From: an uncultured Oscillospiraceae bacterium
Lineage (GTDB): Bacteria > Bacillota > Clostridia > Oscillospirales > Oscillospiraceae
DNA: 64,000 nt
NCBI GenBank assembly: GCA_910589085.1
Contig: CAJUSG010000006.1
Location: 2,940-66,939 of the forward strand
Direction of reading: 5' to 3'
The first letter of the stretch is position 1. Each line of letters starts with the position of its first letter. Both the position numbers and the translations under genes were made by a program. Shown here in pieces: positions 43,318-52,056 of the stretch. The notes under the pieces are model-generated. The model searched no databases. It was not told the DNA's origin and saw only the letters and a program-made list of their open reading frames with translations.

Positions 43318-44116
43318 TATGCTGCGTATGGACCTGCGGCGGCTGTTCAAAAGCCGGAGCTTTTACATTGTACTGGGCATTACGGCGCTGCTGCTGATTC
43401 TGGTGACCGTTATGGCCCGCTCCCTTTCCGACCCGGAGACCCTGGCCGCTATGGAGGAACAGGGGGCAGAAATCGACGAGTCCGACCGTATGATGAGCGA
43501 GTACATCCAAAATATGTCACAGCTGGACTTTATGCATGAAAGTTTGGGCAGCGGCTTTTTGCTGGTCATGACCGGGATTGGAATGACATTGTTTGTAAAC
43601 GGCGATTTTTCCAGCGGATTTATCAAAAATATCTGTTGTGTCAATCCTCGCCGCCGGGATTATGTCCTTTCAAAAGTTGCTTTGGCAGGCATTTACAGTG
43701 GGATCATTACCGTTTTATCCGTCCTGCTGATACTGTTGTCCCCAGTGCTGATCCATATGTACCCGGTGCCGGATTCCATCTCGCAGATTTGGCGGTATAC
43801 CCTTTGGATGTGGCTGCCCCATTGGGCGTTTGCTCTGATGACCCTGGCCCTGGTTCTGCTGACCAGAAGCACCACCCTGGGGATCATTCTGTCTCTGGTA
43901 GCCGGGAGCGGGCTGACGGCCGCCTTTGTGGGGGCGCTGGGCAAGCTGCTGCACTGGCCTCCCCTGGAGCAGTTTTTCCTCTCCTCTGTGGTAAAGAGCG
44001 TCTATGTACCTCAGAATGGTATTACCCAGGGTTGGATGATTCTGGCCTGTACCCTTACATGGGCGGCCATTTACGGAATCGGAAGCCTGTTGTCTATGGA
44101 GAAACGGGATATTTAA
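43310..44116 (+). CDS. ABC-2 type permease
   Basis: A 268-residue protein with six hydrophobic segments and a soluble loop after the first, the layout of BcrB/MutE-like immunity permeases. It is the partner of the ATPase just upstream. GGAGG precedes ATG 43310. Its codon use is less GC-rich than its neighbours (for example 43500-43800), perhaps reflecting membrane composition or recent transfer. Confidence 0.82.
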   Translation: MFNMLRMDLRRLFKSRSFYIVLGITALLLILVTVMARSLSDPETLAAMEEQGAEIDESDRMMSEYIQNMSQLDFMHESLGSGFLLVMTGIGMTLFVNGDFSSGFIKNICCVNPRRRDYVLSKVALAGIYSGIITVLSVLLILLSPVLIHMYPVPDSISQIWRYTLWMWLPHWAFALMTLALVLLTRSTTLGIILSLVAGSGLTAAFVGALGKLLHWPPLEQFFLSSVVKSVYVPQNGITQGWMILACTLTWAAIYGIGSLLSMEKRDI

Positions 44117-44128
44117 GGAGGAATTTCC

Positions 44129-45025
44129 GTGCTGCCTGCCCTGATCCTGGCCCTTGCCGCCCTTGGACTCGCGGTAACCCGCCTGTGGGCCTACCGTACC
44201 CAAATGCTGGAGATGGCCCGGGTGCTGGAGGAAACCCCGGCGGAGAGCAATCTGCGCCTGACGGTGGGGATGTCCGGCGCCCTGCCCCGGCGGCTGTGCC
44301 GGGCGATGAACGCCCGGCTGGAGGAGGGGCGGCAGCTCCGCCTGGAGACCCAGAAGCGGGAGCAGGAGCTGAAATACACCATGGCCTGCATCTCCCACGA
44401 CATCCGCACCCCTCTGGCCGGGGCCATGGGCTACTTGCAGCTGCTGGAGGGGGAGCCGGAGCGTCAGGCGGAGTATCTGGACATCGTGGGCAAGCGGCTG
44501 GAGGAGCTGGAGGGGCTGTTGGAGGAGCTGTTCCTCTATACCCGCCTTCAGGGCGGCTCCCTGCCGCTGGAATGTGAAAGCATGGCGGCTCTGCCGCCCC
44601 TGTGGGACGCCCTGGCGGAGCTTTACCCCCAGCTGGAGGCGGCGGGGGTGGAGCCGGAGCTGCGGTTTGACCGGGAGGACTTGAAGGTCCGGGCCAATCC
44701 GGAGGCCCTGGGCCGGGTGTACCGGAACCTGATTGTCAACGCCCTGCGCCACGGCGGCGGGGGACTGACCGTCTCCGGCGGGGACGGGGTGATCTGCTTC
44801 TCCAACGAGCTGCTCCCCGGCCCCATGCCAGACCCGGAACATCTGTTTGACCGCTTCTACCAGAGCAGCCCCGCCCGGGCAAAGGGCGGGGCCGGTCTGG
44901 GGCTGTCCATCGTGCGGGAGTTGATGGAGCGGATGGGCGGGCAGGTATCCGCACAGATCACAGAGGACAGGCTGGAAATCAGGTTATCTTTTTCGCCCGC
45001 CTATAGCAATTATGAAAATACGTGA
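44129..45025 (+). CDS. Sensor histidine kinase
   Basis: A 298-residue kinase with one N-terminal membrane helix (about 2-20), an H-box ISHDIRTPLAG (His90), N-box NLIVNALRHGG, and a G-box KGGAGLGLSIV. No extracellular sensor domain is present, as in BceS-like kinases that sense through their transporter. It starts at GTG 44129 behind AAGGAGG. Its partner is the regulator at 41651. Confidence 0.9.
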   Translation: MLPALILALAALGLAVTRLWAYRTQMLEMARVLEETPAESNLRLTVGMSGALPRRLCRAMNARLEEGRQLRLETQKREQELKYTMACISHDIRTPLAGAMGYLQLLEGEPERQAEYLDIVGKRLEELEGLLEELFLYTRLQGGSLPLECESMAALPPLWDALAELYPQLEAAGVEPELRFDREDLKVRANPEALGRVYRNLIVNALRHGGGGLTVSGGDGVICFSNELLPGPMPDPEHLFDRFYQSSPARAKGGAGLGLSIVRELMERMGGQVSAQITEDRLEIRLSFSPAYSNYENT

Positions 45026-45031
45026 CGCCTG

Positions 45032-45104
45032 GTAGGGGCGGATATCATCCGCCCGCAGGGTAACACGGCTCTTCTGGACGGGCGGGTAATACCCGCCCCT
45101 ACAA
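45032..45104. repeat. Palindromic intergenic repeat
   Basis: Left end GTAGGGGCGGATATCATCCG and right end GGCGGGTAATACCCGCCCCT plus ACA match the copy at 21075-21153. The central 20 or so bases differ. Confidence 0.8.
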
Positions 45105-45282
45105 AATTGCTGTCGGTAATTTAGAAGATTACTACAGGCAAAGATAAGCGGGGCGGCCGTGGCCGCTCCGCTGGTCGTTTCAAAGGGCTCGCATTTCGTG
45201 ACATATTTTGGACATTCCGTTACAACGGACCTTGCCCGACCGGTCCGCCTCTGCTAATCTGGTCGAAAGTGTGGTGGTGAAC

Positions 45283-45997
45283 ATGATAAAATTCGCGATC
45301 TGCGACGACGAGCCCCGGATGTCCCAGGACCTTGCCGCCCGCCTCGCAGGCTATATGGAGGAGCGGCAGATCACGGCCTATTCGGTCAGCCGCTTTTCAG
45401 GCGGAGACGCCCTGCTGGAGTGGTCCGGCCGCTTTGACGTGATTTTTTTGGACATCCAGATGGACCCGCCCGACGGCATGGAGACGGCCCGGCTGCTCCG
45501 TCGGCGGGGGGGATCACAGCCTGCTGGTCTTTGTGACGGTTTTGAAGGAGCTGGTCTTTGACGCATTCGACGTGGAGGCCTGCGGCTATCTGGTCAAGCC
45601 CCTGGACCGCGCCGCCTTTCGCCGGACCATGGACCGGGTTCTGCGCTCCCTGGAGCGGAGGACCGCCAGGGACCTCCTGATCCAGCGGGGGGCCGGCTGT
45701 GAGGTGGTCCCCCTGGACCGCATTGTGTACTGCGAAGTGCTGGGGCGAAAAATCTACCTCCATCAAAATGACGGGACCGTCCTCGACTACTACGACAAGC
45801 TGGAGGACCTGGAGCGGCGTGTGGACAGCCGCTTTTTCAAGTGCCACCGGAGTTATCTGGTCAACCTGGACTATGTGCGCGGGTGTCAGGCCGGGCGGGT
45901 CACCCTGTCCCCGGGGGAGTCCATCCCCGTCTCCCGGCTGCGGGAGCGGGAGCTGACCCAGGCCCTTTTGCGTCACATGAAAGAGAGGGATATCTGA
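45283..45997 (+). pseudogene. LytTR-family response regulator with a frameshift in a G7 run
   Basis: The first frame (ATG 45283) encodes a receiver start (MIKFAICDDEPRM, phospho-acceptor in VIFLDIQMD) and runs off at a run of seven G's (45506-45512), stopping at 45561. The second frame continues without loss as FVTVLKELVFDAFDVEACGY, Lys in YLVKPLD, then a LytTR DNA-binding domain (FFKCHRSYLVNLDYV). Deleting one G restores one 237-residue protein. The gene is either broken, phase-variable or affected by a sequencing error. It precedes a GHKL kinase gene by one base. Confidence 0.85.
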
Positions 45998-45998
45998 T

Positions 45999-47282
45999 AT
46001 GGACTATTTCGCTCTGTTTCTGGACAGCCTCTGCCTCCTTGTGGGACACGGGGTGATGCACATGGTCTTTATCGGCCGCCTCACCGGAAAAAAACTGAAA
46101 AGACGGTACTTTGCCGCCTACCTTCTCCTCCTGGCCGCCCTACAGCTGGTCTCGGTCGGGCTTTCCCTCAGCGGGACACTCTCCGTTGCCGCAGGTGTGC
46201 TGGAGCTGTATGCTGTCAGTCGTTTTGGGATGGGAAATCAACCGTCCGTGTCCTGGCTGGCCGCCGTGCTGGCCTACTACGTTTCACAGCTCTCCTTCGG
46301 GATCATCAATTCGGTGGAGGCGGCGCTCTTTCCCCAATTTGTGGGAAATCCTCTGTTGTATCTGCTGCTTTTGGCGGCGCAGGTTCTTTTCTTGGCGCTG
46401 TGCGCCGGCTGCTACTATGCTGTACTGAGGTTCCTGGCCTGGACGGAGGACAGCCAGACGCCCTATGCGGGCCTGCTGCTCTTTCCTGTGCTGTTCTTCT
46501 TTGCCGCGGAGCTGTATATCCTCCAGACCGCCTACAGCTTTTTTGCCCCCATCGTCTCTCTGGAGGAGGTCGGAAAACACAGCACGCTGCTTCTTCTACA
46601 GGTTATGGGGCTGGCGGCGCTGCTGTGTACCTTGTACGCATACCGTCATCTCTGCCAGGGCTTTCAGGCCCAGGCGGAGCTGCAGGCCCTGGCCCAGGCA
46701 GCTCAGGCGCAGAAGATCTACATCGCCGAGGCCCAGGCGCGCTACAAACAGACCAGCTCCTTCCGCCACGATGTGAAAAACCACCTGTCCGTGCTGGACG
46801 GCCTGCTCCGGGGCGGAAGGCTGGAGGAGGGCAGAGCCTACCTGAAAAAGCTGAGGGCTGTCTCGGAGTCCCTGTCCTTCCCCTACCAGACCGGCAATGC
46901 CATGGTGGATATCCTGCTGGGAGAAAAGCTGGGACTGGCAAGGGATATTTCGGCGGAGGTGTCCCTGGTCCTGCCCGAGCCCTGCGGGATTGACGACTTT
47001 GACCTGTGCGTGATCTTTGCCAACGCCCTGGACAACGCCATTACCGCCTGCCGCGAAGGCGTCGGGGACAAGTCCATCCGCATCACCGGGAGGCGGCAGG
47101 GAGATTTCTATATGCTGATCTTTGAGAACACCTGTGTGGACGGACCTCTGCCCCCGGCGGGAACCGGGCTTTCCAGCATCAAGGCGGCGGCGGAGCAATA
47201 TCATGGAGCGGTGCTGACAGAAAAACGAGGCCGCCAATTTTATTTAAGCGTGCTGCTGAATGTTCCTCTCCCCCCATCGTAA
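45999..47282 (+). CDS. GHKL-domain sensor histidine kinase (AgrC-like)
   Basis: A 427-residue kinase with about six N-terminal membrane segments (1-215), a coiled linker rich in Gln/Ala, the phospho-acceptor region SSFRHDVKNHLSVLDGLL, and a GHKL ATPase (FANALDNAITACREG, GTGLSSIK). It resembles peptide-sensing AgrC/BlpH kinases and is cotranscribed with the frameshifted LytTR regulator, so the system's output depends on that lesion. Confidence 0.9.
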   Translation: MDYFALFLDSLCLLVGHGVMHMVFIGRLTGKKLKRRYFAAYLLLLAALQLVSVGLSLSGTLSVAAGVLELYAVSRFGMGNQPSVSWLAAVLAYYVSQLSFGIINSVEAALFPQFVGNPLLYLLLLAAQVLFLALCAGCYYAVLRFLAWTEDSQTPYAGLLLFPVLFFFAAELYILQTAYSFFAPIVSLEEVGKHSTLLLLQVMGLAALLCTLYAYRHLCQGFQAQAELQALAQAAQAQKIYIAEAQARYKQTSSFRHDVKNHLSVLDGLLRGGRLEEGRAYLKKLRAVSESLSFPYQTGNAMVDILLGEKLGLARDISAEVSLVLPEPCGIDDFDLCVIFANALDNAITACREGVGDKSIRITGRRQGDFYMLIFENTCVDGPLPPAGTGLSSIKAAAEQYHGAVLTEKRGRQFYLSVLLNVPLPPS

Positions 47283-47305
47283 TGGGTGGAGACTGCGTAC
47301 CGGCA

Positions 47306-47794
47306 TCAGGCGTAGGTATAGGTGCTGTGCCGCCTCCGGTATGTATCATTGTCCTTCTCCTTCAGCTCCCGCTCCACCTGGGCCAGCTGGCGCTCCAAAT
47401 CCTCGATTTTGGCCTCGTCGGTCTCGGTGCTGATCCGCTGCTCCAGTTCCTTTTTCTCCCTTTTCAGCTTTTCAATCTCCCGGTCCACCTTGTCCGAATT
47501 GCAGATGCATTTTTCTTCCTTCTCCCCCTCCGGCCTCTCCGCAGCGGGCGCTTCCTCCGGCTTTCCGTCCGAGCCCGCCGCCTCCGGATCGTCGAAATAA
47601 ATCCTGGGCTGGCCGTCCTCGCCCCTGTCCATCCAGTAGCGGCCGGAGGGCTCCCGGGGTTCCTCCGGAATATATTCATCCATCACAGGCTTCAGCGGGC
47701 GCTCCCCGGCCTCCTCAGGCTTTTGACCCCTGACCCGCTCAGCCGTTGTCAAAGGCTGTACCGCTGCTGTATTTACACCAGAAACAGACACCAT
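47306..47794 (-). CDS. Hypothetical coiled-coil protein
   Basis: A 162-residue soluble protein. The N-terminal part is Pro/Glu-rich and likely disordered, with a conserved-looking middle (SGRYWMDRGEDGQPRIYFDD), then a CIC motif (about 95-97), then a long coiled coil (DREIEKLKREKKELEQRIST ... QVERELKEKDN). I have seen similar proteins in Clostridia but know no function. It lies 22 bases after the next gene and converges on the kinase gene with only 23 bases between. Confidence 0.72.
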   Translation of the reverse strand: MVSVSGVNTAAVQPLTTAERVRGQKPEEAGERPLKPVMDEYIPEEPREPSGRYWMDRGEDGQPRIYFDDPEAAGSDGKPEEAPAAERPEGEKEEKCICNSDKVDREIEKLKREKKELEQRISTETDEAKIEDLERQLAQVERELKEKDNDTYRRRHSTYTYA

Positions 47795-47816
47795 ATGTTA
47801 TTCCTCCTTGAATGTT

Positions 47817-48281
47817 TTATGCGGTAAATGATACCGTAGGCTCGGGCTCCCCCAGCCCGGCGACAACCTCGCCGGCAGACGTATAAATGACCGGCTCGCT
47901 GTCAATGGGCTCCACCGCCTCAACAGGCTTGTTTTTCAGCGCCGCCTTTGCCGCCTCGCTGACCTGAACCAGATCGGCCTCCCGGGGGCGGTCCGGCTCC
48001 TCCTCTGCCCGTTTGCGCTCTTCATAACGTTTTTTAACGGCGGCCTCCTGCTCCAGCTTTGTCCTTCTCCGTTCGGACTCCGCCTCAGCCTTCATACCTT
48101 CGTCCAGTTTCTCCTGATACCTGACCGCGGCCTCCGCACACTCGCCGGTGTAGCCCATTGCCCGCTTCATCTTTTCCGTGTCGCCCTCGGCGCTGGCCTG
48201 CCGGTACACACTCATAGGCGTACCTGACAGCTTAATGCTGGAACTCGCACCCAGAAGACCCTCTATCATCTGTATGTTCAT
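47817..48281 (-). CDS. Hypothetical small acidic/charged protein
   Basis: A 154-residue soluble protein: short N-terminal helix (MNIQMIEGLLGASSSIKL), a long charged helical middle (QEKLDEGMKAEAESERRRTK), and a C-terminal tail ending with IYTSAGEVVAGLGEPEPTVS. No family recognised. ATG 48281 follows AAGGGGAAGAAAG; a longer reading to 48326 has no such site. Cotranscribed with the coiled-coil gene. Confidence 0.7.
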   Translation of the reverse strand: MNIQMIEGLLGASSSIKLSGTPMSVYRQASAEGDTEKMKRAMGYTGECAEAAVRYQEKLDEGMKAEAESERRRTKLEQEAAVKKRYEERKRAEEEPDRPREADLVQVSEAAKAALKNKPVEAVEPIDSEPVIYTSAGEVVAGLGEPEPTVSFTA

Positions 48282-48432
48282 CTTTCTTCCCCTTTCTGTC
48301 GCAGATTTCAGGACCTCGCTTCTCAAAGTTTATCGGACAGAGAGTACCGCTTCAAGGCTTTTGTATTGAAATGCTCTCTGGATGTCACGAGATGTTGCAG
48401 CGGCCGGTTTTTCTCAAAACATGTTTTGTCTG

Positions 48433-48507
48433 TAAAAATCCGTTGACAAAATACGAAAAAATGAATAAAAAATTTTTCTTGACAGATGGTCAAAATTATG
48501 GTACTCT
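48433..48507 (+). promoter_or_regulatory. Tandem promoters of the tRNA pair
   Basis: P2: TTGACA (48479-48484), 17-bp spacer, TACTCT (48502-48507). A second match upstream: TTGACA (48433-48438), 17-bp spacer, TAAAAA (48456-48461). Consensus -35 boxes suit a stable RNA operon. Confidence 0.75.
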
Positions 48508-48539
48508 ATTCAAGCATTCTAAGACCGGAAGCCACCCAT

Positions 48540-48626
48540 GCCGGAGTGGCGGAATTGGCAGACGCCCGGGACTTAAAATCCCGTGGGAGCGATCCCGTGC
48601 CGGTTCGACCCCGGTCTCCGGCACCA
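48540..48626 (+). tRNA. tRNA-Leu (anticodon UAA)
   Basis: Acceptor stem GCCGGAG/CTCCGGC, D-loop AATTGGCAGACGC, anticodon stem-loop CGGGA-CTTAAAA-TCCCG with anticodon TAA, a long class II variable arm (TGGGAGCGATCCCGT), T-arm CCGGTTCGACCCCGG, and encoded CCA at 48624-48626. Confidence 0.96.
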
Positions 48627-48629
48627 TAT

Positions 48630-48705
<76 letters not shown>

Positions 48706-48712
48706 GAAAAAA

Positions 48713-48747
48713 GGAAGTAGAGATTAGATATCTCTACTTCCTTTTTT
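48713..48747 (+). terminator. Terminator of the tRNA pair
   Basis: A 12-bp perfect stem (48713-48724 with 48730-48741), 5-nt loop, then TTTTTT, starting 8 bases after the tRNA-fMet CCA. Confidence 0.92.
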
Positions 48748-49390
48748 GTTGTTTTATACTATATATTGTGTAATATCTTAATTTTATTACAATATACAGT
48801 GTTTCTGTGATGACTGGAGCGATTAAGAATAGTTGAAACTAACTGGAATTATTTGTAATTACTATTGGTAAATGTTGAGTACTGTTGGTAAGTGTGGGGG
48901 AAAAGTTTCACTTTTTTCGCACCTGTGTGAAAATTGGAGTAAGGAAATTAGTACTTGACAAAAATGCTCATATAAGTTATTCTATCTGTAGAAGTCAACT
49001 AGTTTAGAAAATGTAACCAGTGTAACCGCAATAACCACTGTAACCGATATATGTTTTTTGATTATTTGGATACTTGCTTAATTTAGGGCAGGTATCTCTT
49101 TTGTTTATATAGACAAACTTCGCCATATATGATACAGTTAAAATAGTTAACCCTTGCATTGGCAAATGGTGCAGTATAATTCGATGAGTTTGTTTTCCAC
49201 AAATCCATTCTCATCCTTTTTGTACCATCTGGCTTTATTTTTCTTTGATTTCTACTATTGATTCACACTTATATCATAATATCTTTATATTGGACACTCC
49301 CATTTATTTGACGTTTGCGCCGAAGCTCAGCGGCTCCCCTACATGCCTGTAATTATTCCTCAGCTCTTCCTAATGTATCACAGGCGTGGA
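48748..49390. other. AT-rich gene-free stretch after the tRNAs
   Basis: About 640 bases with markedly lower GC than either side and no credible gene. It contains three close copies of TGTAACC (about 49012-49047), a consensus promoter at 48955-48983 and a 34-codon open segment on the minus strand (49147-49251, ending CTICQCKG) without a start codon, which looks like a gene remnant. Such stretches beside tRNA genes are often left by past integrations. Confidence 0.6.
48955..48983 (+). promoter_or_regulatory. Consensus promoter with no gene downstream
   Basis: TTGACA (48955-48960), 17-bp spacer, TATTCT (48978-48983). No coding region follows on this strand before the hairpin at 49391. Confidence 0.6.
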
Positions 49391-49427
49391 CGGCCCCGTT
49401 TCTCGTTTTGAGAAACGGGGCCGGTTT
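49391..49427. terminator. Hairpin terminator at the end of the BlaR1-like gene
   Basis: A 14-bp perfect stem (49391-49404 with 49410-49423). The U-rich run (GTTTTGTT) follows on the plus strand; the minus-strand side has none, so it may act best on a plus-strand transcript. Confidence 0.75.
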
Positions 49428-49430
49428 TGT

Positions 49431-51596
49431 TCACTTCCAGTCCTGGGACTGCTTATACTCCTCCAGCTGCCGGGCGACCTCCTCGTCGCTCAAGCCCCAC
49501 TCCCGGAACTTGTTTTCCAGTATATTCAGCCGGTACTCAATTTCGTCCTCCGGCCATACATACTCTTCGCTGCGGGTATTTTGTACCTCTGTATACCCGA
49601 TGACATGGGTGAACTCCAGATCATAGACCGGAAGCAGGATCAGGTAGGGCTGCATTTCGAGCCACTCCATATAGTCGAGGGTGTCCTCCGGCCTCCGGAT
49701 GTCGCCGGGGTAGCCGCTATGATGGAAGTCCTTGAGCAGCTCATAGCCTTCCTGCCCATTGCTCGCCGTTCTGCAAATCAGATCCGGGAAGTACCCCACA
49801 TAGTGGCCAAGGCTGTATGGACCGTAGGTCTGTCCCTTGCTGTTTCTGCGCCAGTCTCCGTTCTCGGTCCACTGCTCCAGGAGCGCCCGCTCCTCTTCGG
49901 TTTTCGGAACCTCCCGGAAGGGCTGAGTGCTTGCATCCGGGATGTTCTCCACGGGAGCAGTTCCCAAAAAGAGCGACCATTTAACGGGATTCCCCTGGGT
50001 CACAAGCTCCATCAGGGCCTCGTCGCTGAGCTTATGTCCGTCCGGACGGGAATATGCCTCAAATCCAGCGCAGCTTCCAATTACACCGGATTCCTCCCGG
50101 TCATACAGAGAGAAGGAAGCTTCTTCATAAGGAACATAGTTCACGTTAGGGTTGTCATACTGGGTCAGCTTGTGATACCAGTCCACATACCGCTGGAGCT
50201 CGGCCTGGGTGCTGGCCGAGCTGATGGGCCAGGAGTAGGGATAGACCTCATTTCGGTTCAAATAGCCCTCCGTCTCGCTGTTCCAGCGGACATAAATCAG
50301 GTCGGGAACATCCTCATACCCGTCCGCCTCGGTCCATGCGCCGTAGGTATGTCCTTTACTGTTTACGGGATATGCGGATGATTTCTCAGGTGCAGACACA
50401 GTCTCCACAGGCTTTTGAGAGGTGTCTGCCGAAGGACTGGCGGGCTGGTCGATAAAGGGATCGGCACGGCTGTCATCGGGGGTGGATGTATCCGCAGGCG
50501 TAACTGGGACGCGGCCGCCGGGGGTGGACTTGTCCACCGAGGCGGGCCTGGGGTCGGTGTCGCTCTGGGCGGCCTGGGGCAGATGGGTCAGGTCCTCGGG
50601 CGGGGCCTTGGAGGTGGCGAACACGGCGGTCACGCTGGTCACCAGCAGCGCGGCGATTAGAATGGCCGCGAGGGATTGTTTTTTGGTCTTCATAATGGCA
50701 CGAATCCTTTCTTCCGTCTGGTTTTTGGAGTTGTAAGTGGTACAAAGCGGGAAAAATCCACTCTCTGCCGCCGAGAGCAGGGAAAGGGCGTAGCCCTTTC
50801 GGCTGTTCAGACCCAGGACGCGGATCACCGCCTCGTCGCAGGCCAGCTCCAGGTCCCGGTTGGCGCAGAAGTACATGGCCCACACCAGGGGATTGCACCA
50901 GTGGACGCACAGGGCGGCAACCAGCAGCAGCTTCCAGAACAGGTCGCCCCGGCGGATGTGGATGTACTCATGGGTGAGGACGTAGGTCAGCTGGCCCTCG
51001 TCCGACCAATCGGTGGTTTCGGGCAGCAGGATCACCGGGCGGAACAGGCCATAGGCCAGGGGGGCGTTCACCGCCCGGCTTACCCTGACCCGAATGGGAA
51101 ACAGGGTGGAATGTGCCTCCTGCCAGCGGCGGATAAAGCTCCGGTCCGCCGGGACGGCGCCCCAAAACCGCCGCAGGCTCCACAGGTAGGCGGTCCCGAA
51201 GAACAGCCCGCACAGAGCCGCGCCCGTCCCATAGAGAACGGCTGCGGGAGAGAGGGACTCTTCGGGTTCGGGAAGGGCGGGGGTAACGGTGGCTGGCGGA
51301 CTGATGGCCGGAGGCACGACCACGGCCGGGCTGTGGACTGTGACGGACAGGGAGGGGGAGGTGTCAAAATGGGCGGGGGCTTCATCCTCCTGCTGGAGGG
51401 CCTGAATCATCCGCTCTGTCCCGGTGTACACGCTGAATTGAGAGGGCAGGCTGAAGGGGATCAGCAGACGGCACAGGGCGGCCGCCCAGAGCAGCAGAAA
51501 GGTCCACTTGGGCACCCGGTGAAGCAGCGGGCGCCGCAGCAGCAGGATGACGGCAATCAGCAATCCGCCTGACATACTCATTTCAAAGATGGTCAT
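49431..51596 (-). CDS. BlaR1/MecR1-like M56 membrane metallopeptidase with duplicated C-terminal module
   Basis: A 721-residue protein. The N-terminal part has four membrane segments and the zinc protease motif HEYIH (in VLTHEYIHIRRGDLFW), with ELACDEAVI as the third ligand region. A further membrane helix (about 312-330) leads to a Pro/Ser/Thr-rich linker. Instead of the penicillin-binding sensor domain of BlaR1, the C-terminus carries two related units beginning NSKGHTYGAW (about 412) and NSKGQTYGPY (about 585), each with PDLI and a Gly-Tyr motif. It is paired with BlaI. ATG 51596 follows GAGGTG. Confidence 0.88.
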   Translation of the reverse strand: MTIFEMSMSGGLLIAVILLLRRPLLHRVPKWTFLLLWAAALCRLLIPFSLPSQFSVYTGTERMIQALQQEDEAPAHFDTSPSLSVTVHSPAVVVPPAISPPATVTPALPEPEESLSPAAVLYGTGAALCGLFFGTAYLWSLRRFWGAVPADRSFIRRWQEAHSTLFPIRVRVSRAVNAPLAYGLFRPVILLPETTDWSDEGQLTYVLTHEYIHIRRGDLFWKLLLVAALCVHWCNPLVWAMYFCANRDLELACDEAVIRVLGLNSRKGYALSLLSAAESGFFPLCTTYNSKNQTEERIRAIMKTKKQSLAAILIAALLVTSVTAVFATSKAPPEDLTHLPQAAQSDTDPRPASVDKSTPGGRVPVTPADTSTPDDSRADPFIDQPASPSADTSQKPVETVSAPEKSSAYPVNSKGHTYGAWTEADGYEDVPDLIYVRWNSETEGYLNRNEVYPYSWPISSASTQAELQRYVDWYHKLTQYDNPNVNYVPYEEASFSLYDREESGVIGSCAGFEAYSRPDGHKLSDEALMELVTQGNPVKWSLFLGTAPVENIPDASTQPFREVPKTEEERALLEQWTENGDWRRNSKGQTYGPYSLGHYVGYFPDLICRTASNGQEGYELLKDFHHSGYPGDIRRPEDTLDYMEWLEMQPYLILLPVYDLEFTHVIGYTEVQNTRSEEYVWPEDEIEYRLNILENKFREWGLSDEEVARQLEEYKQSQDWK

Positions 51597-51606
51597 GGGG
51601 GCCACC

Positions 51607-51969
51607 TCACTCCAGCTCGTCGATCAGCGCCCGGAGACGCTGAATTTCCTCCGGTGGCAGCTGCTTTCCGCTGAGAAGGGAGGCGAAGAGAAGGCTGGCC
51701 GAGCCGTCAAAGACCTTGTCCACCAGCTCCGCGGCGGCGGCGGCTTGGACCTCCTCCCGGCGGACCAGGGGGAGACACTGGAAATTGGGCTCCCGCCGCT
51801 GGATGGTCCCCTTGTCGATGCATTTTTTGATGACGGTGTAGGTGGTATTTTTGTTCCAGCCCACCGCCTCGTCCAGCCTGACGGCAATCTCCTTGGCTGT
51901 GAGGGGCGCGTCCGCCTGCCACAGTACCTCCATCACCTTTCGCTCGGAATCAAACAGTTTCAGCTCCAT
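51607..51969 (-). CDS. BlaI/MecI-family repressor
   Basis: A 120-residue winged-helix repressor (LFDSERKVMEVLWQADAPLT, NKNTTYTVIKKCIDKGTI) with a C-terminal dimerisation region. Family members are cleaved when the partner M56 protease is activated. AAGGAGG precedes the ATG. Palindromic operators overlap its promoter, so it should repress itself and the downstream M56 gene, 10 bases away. Confidence 0.94.
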   Translation of the reverse strand: MELKLFDSERKVMEVLWQADAPLTAKEIAVRLDEAVGWNKNTTYTVIKKCIDKGTIQRREPNFQCLPLVRREEVQAAAAAELVDKVFDGSASLLFASLLSGKQLPPEEIQRLRALIDELE

Positions 51970-51989
51970 ATACAGGCCTCCTTATTCAG

Positions 51990-52056
51990 ACTATCGCGAT
52001 AGTTTAATTATATACTATCACGATAGTCTGGGCTTGTCAAGACTATTTTAGTAGTC
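51990..52056. promoter_or_regulatory. BlaI operators and promoter
   Basis: Three 14-16-base palindromes: ACTATCGCGATAGT (51990-52003), ACTATCACGATAGT (52014-52027) and GACTA-N6-TAGTC (52041-52056). On the minus strand a promoter TTGACA (52035-52040), 17-bp spacer, TAGTAT (52012-52017) is threaded between them. Confidence 0.88.

Noticed and set aside
45032..45104. Palindromic repeats as CRISPR units
   Set aside because: Copies are single, far apart, with no regular spacers and no cas genes; they are dispersed palindromes.
49147..49251. 34-codon open segment on the minus strand as a gene
   Set aside because: It has no start codon after two in-frame TAG codons and no ribosome binding site; kept only as a possible remnant.
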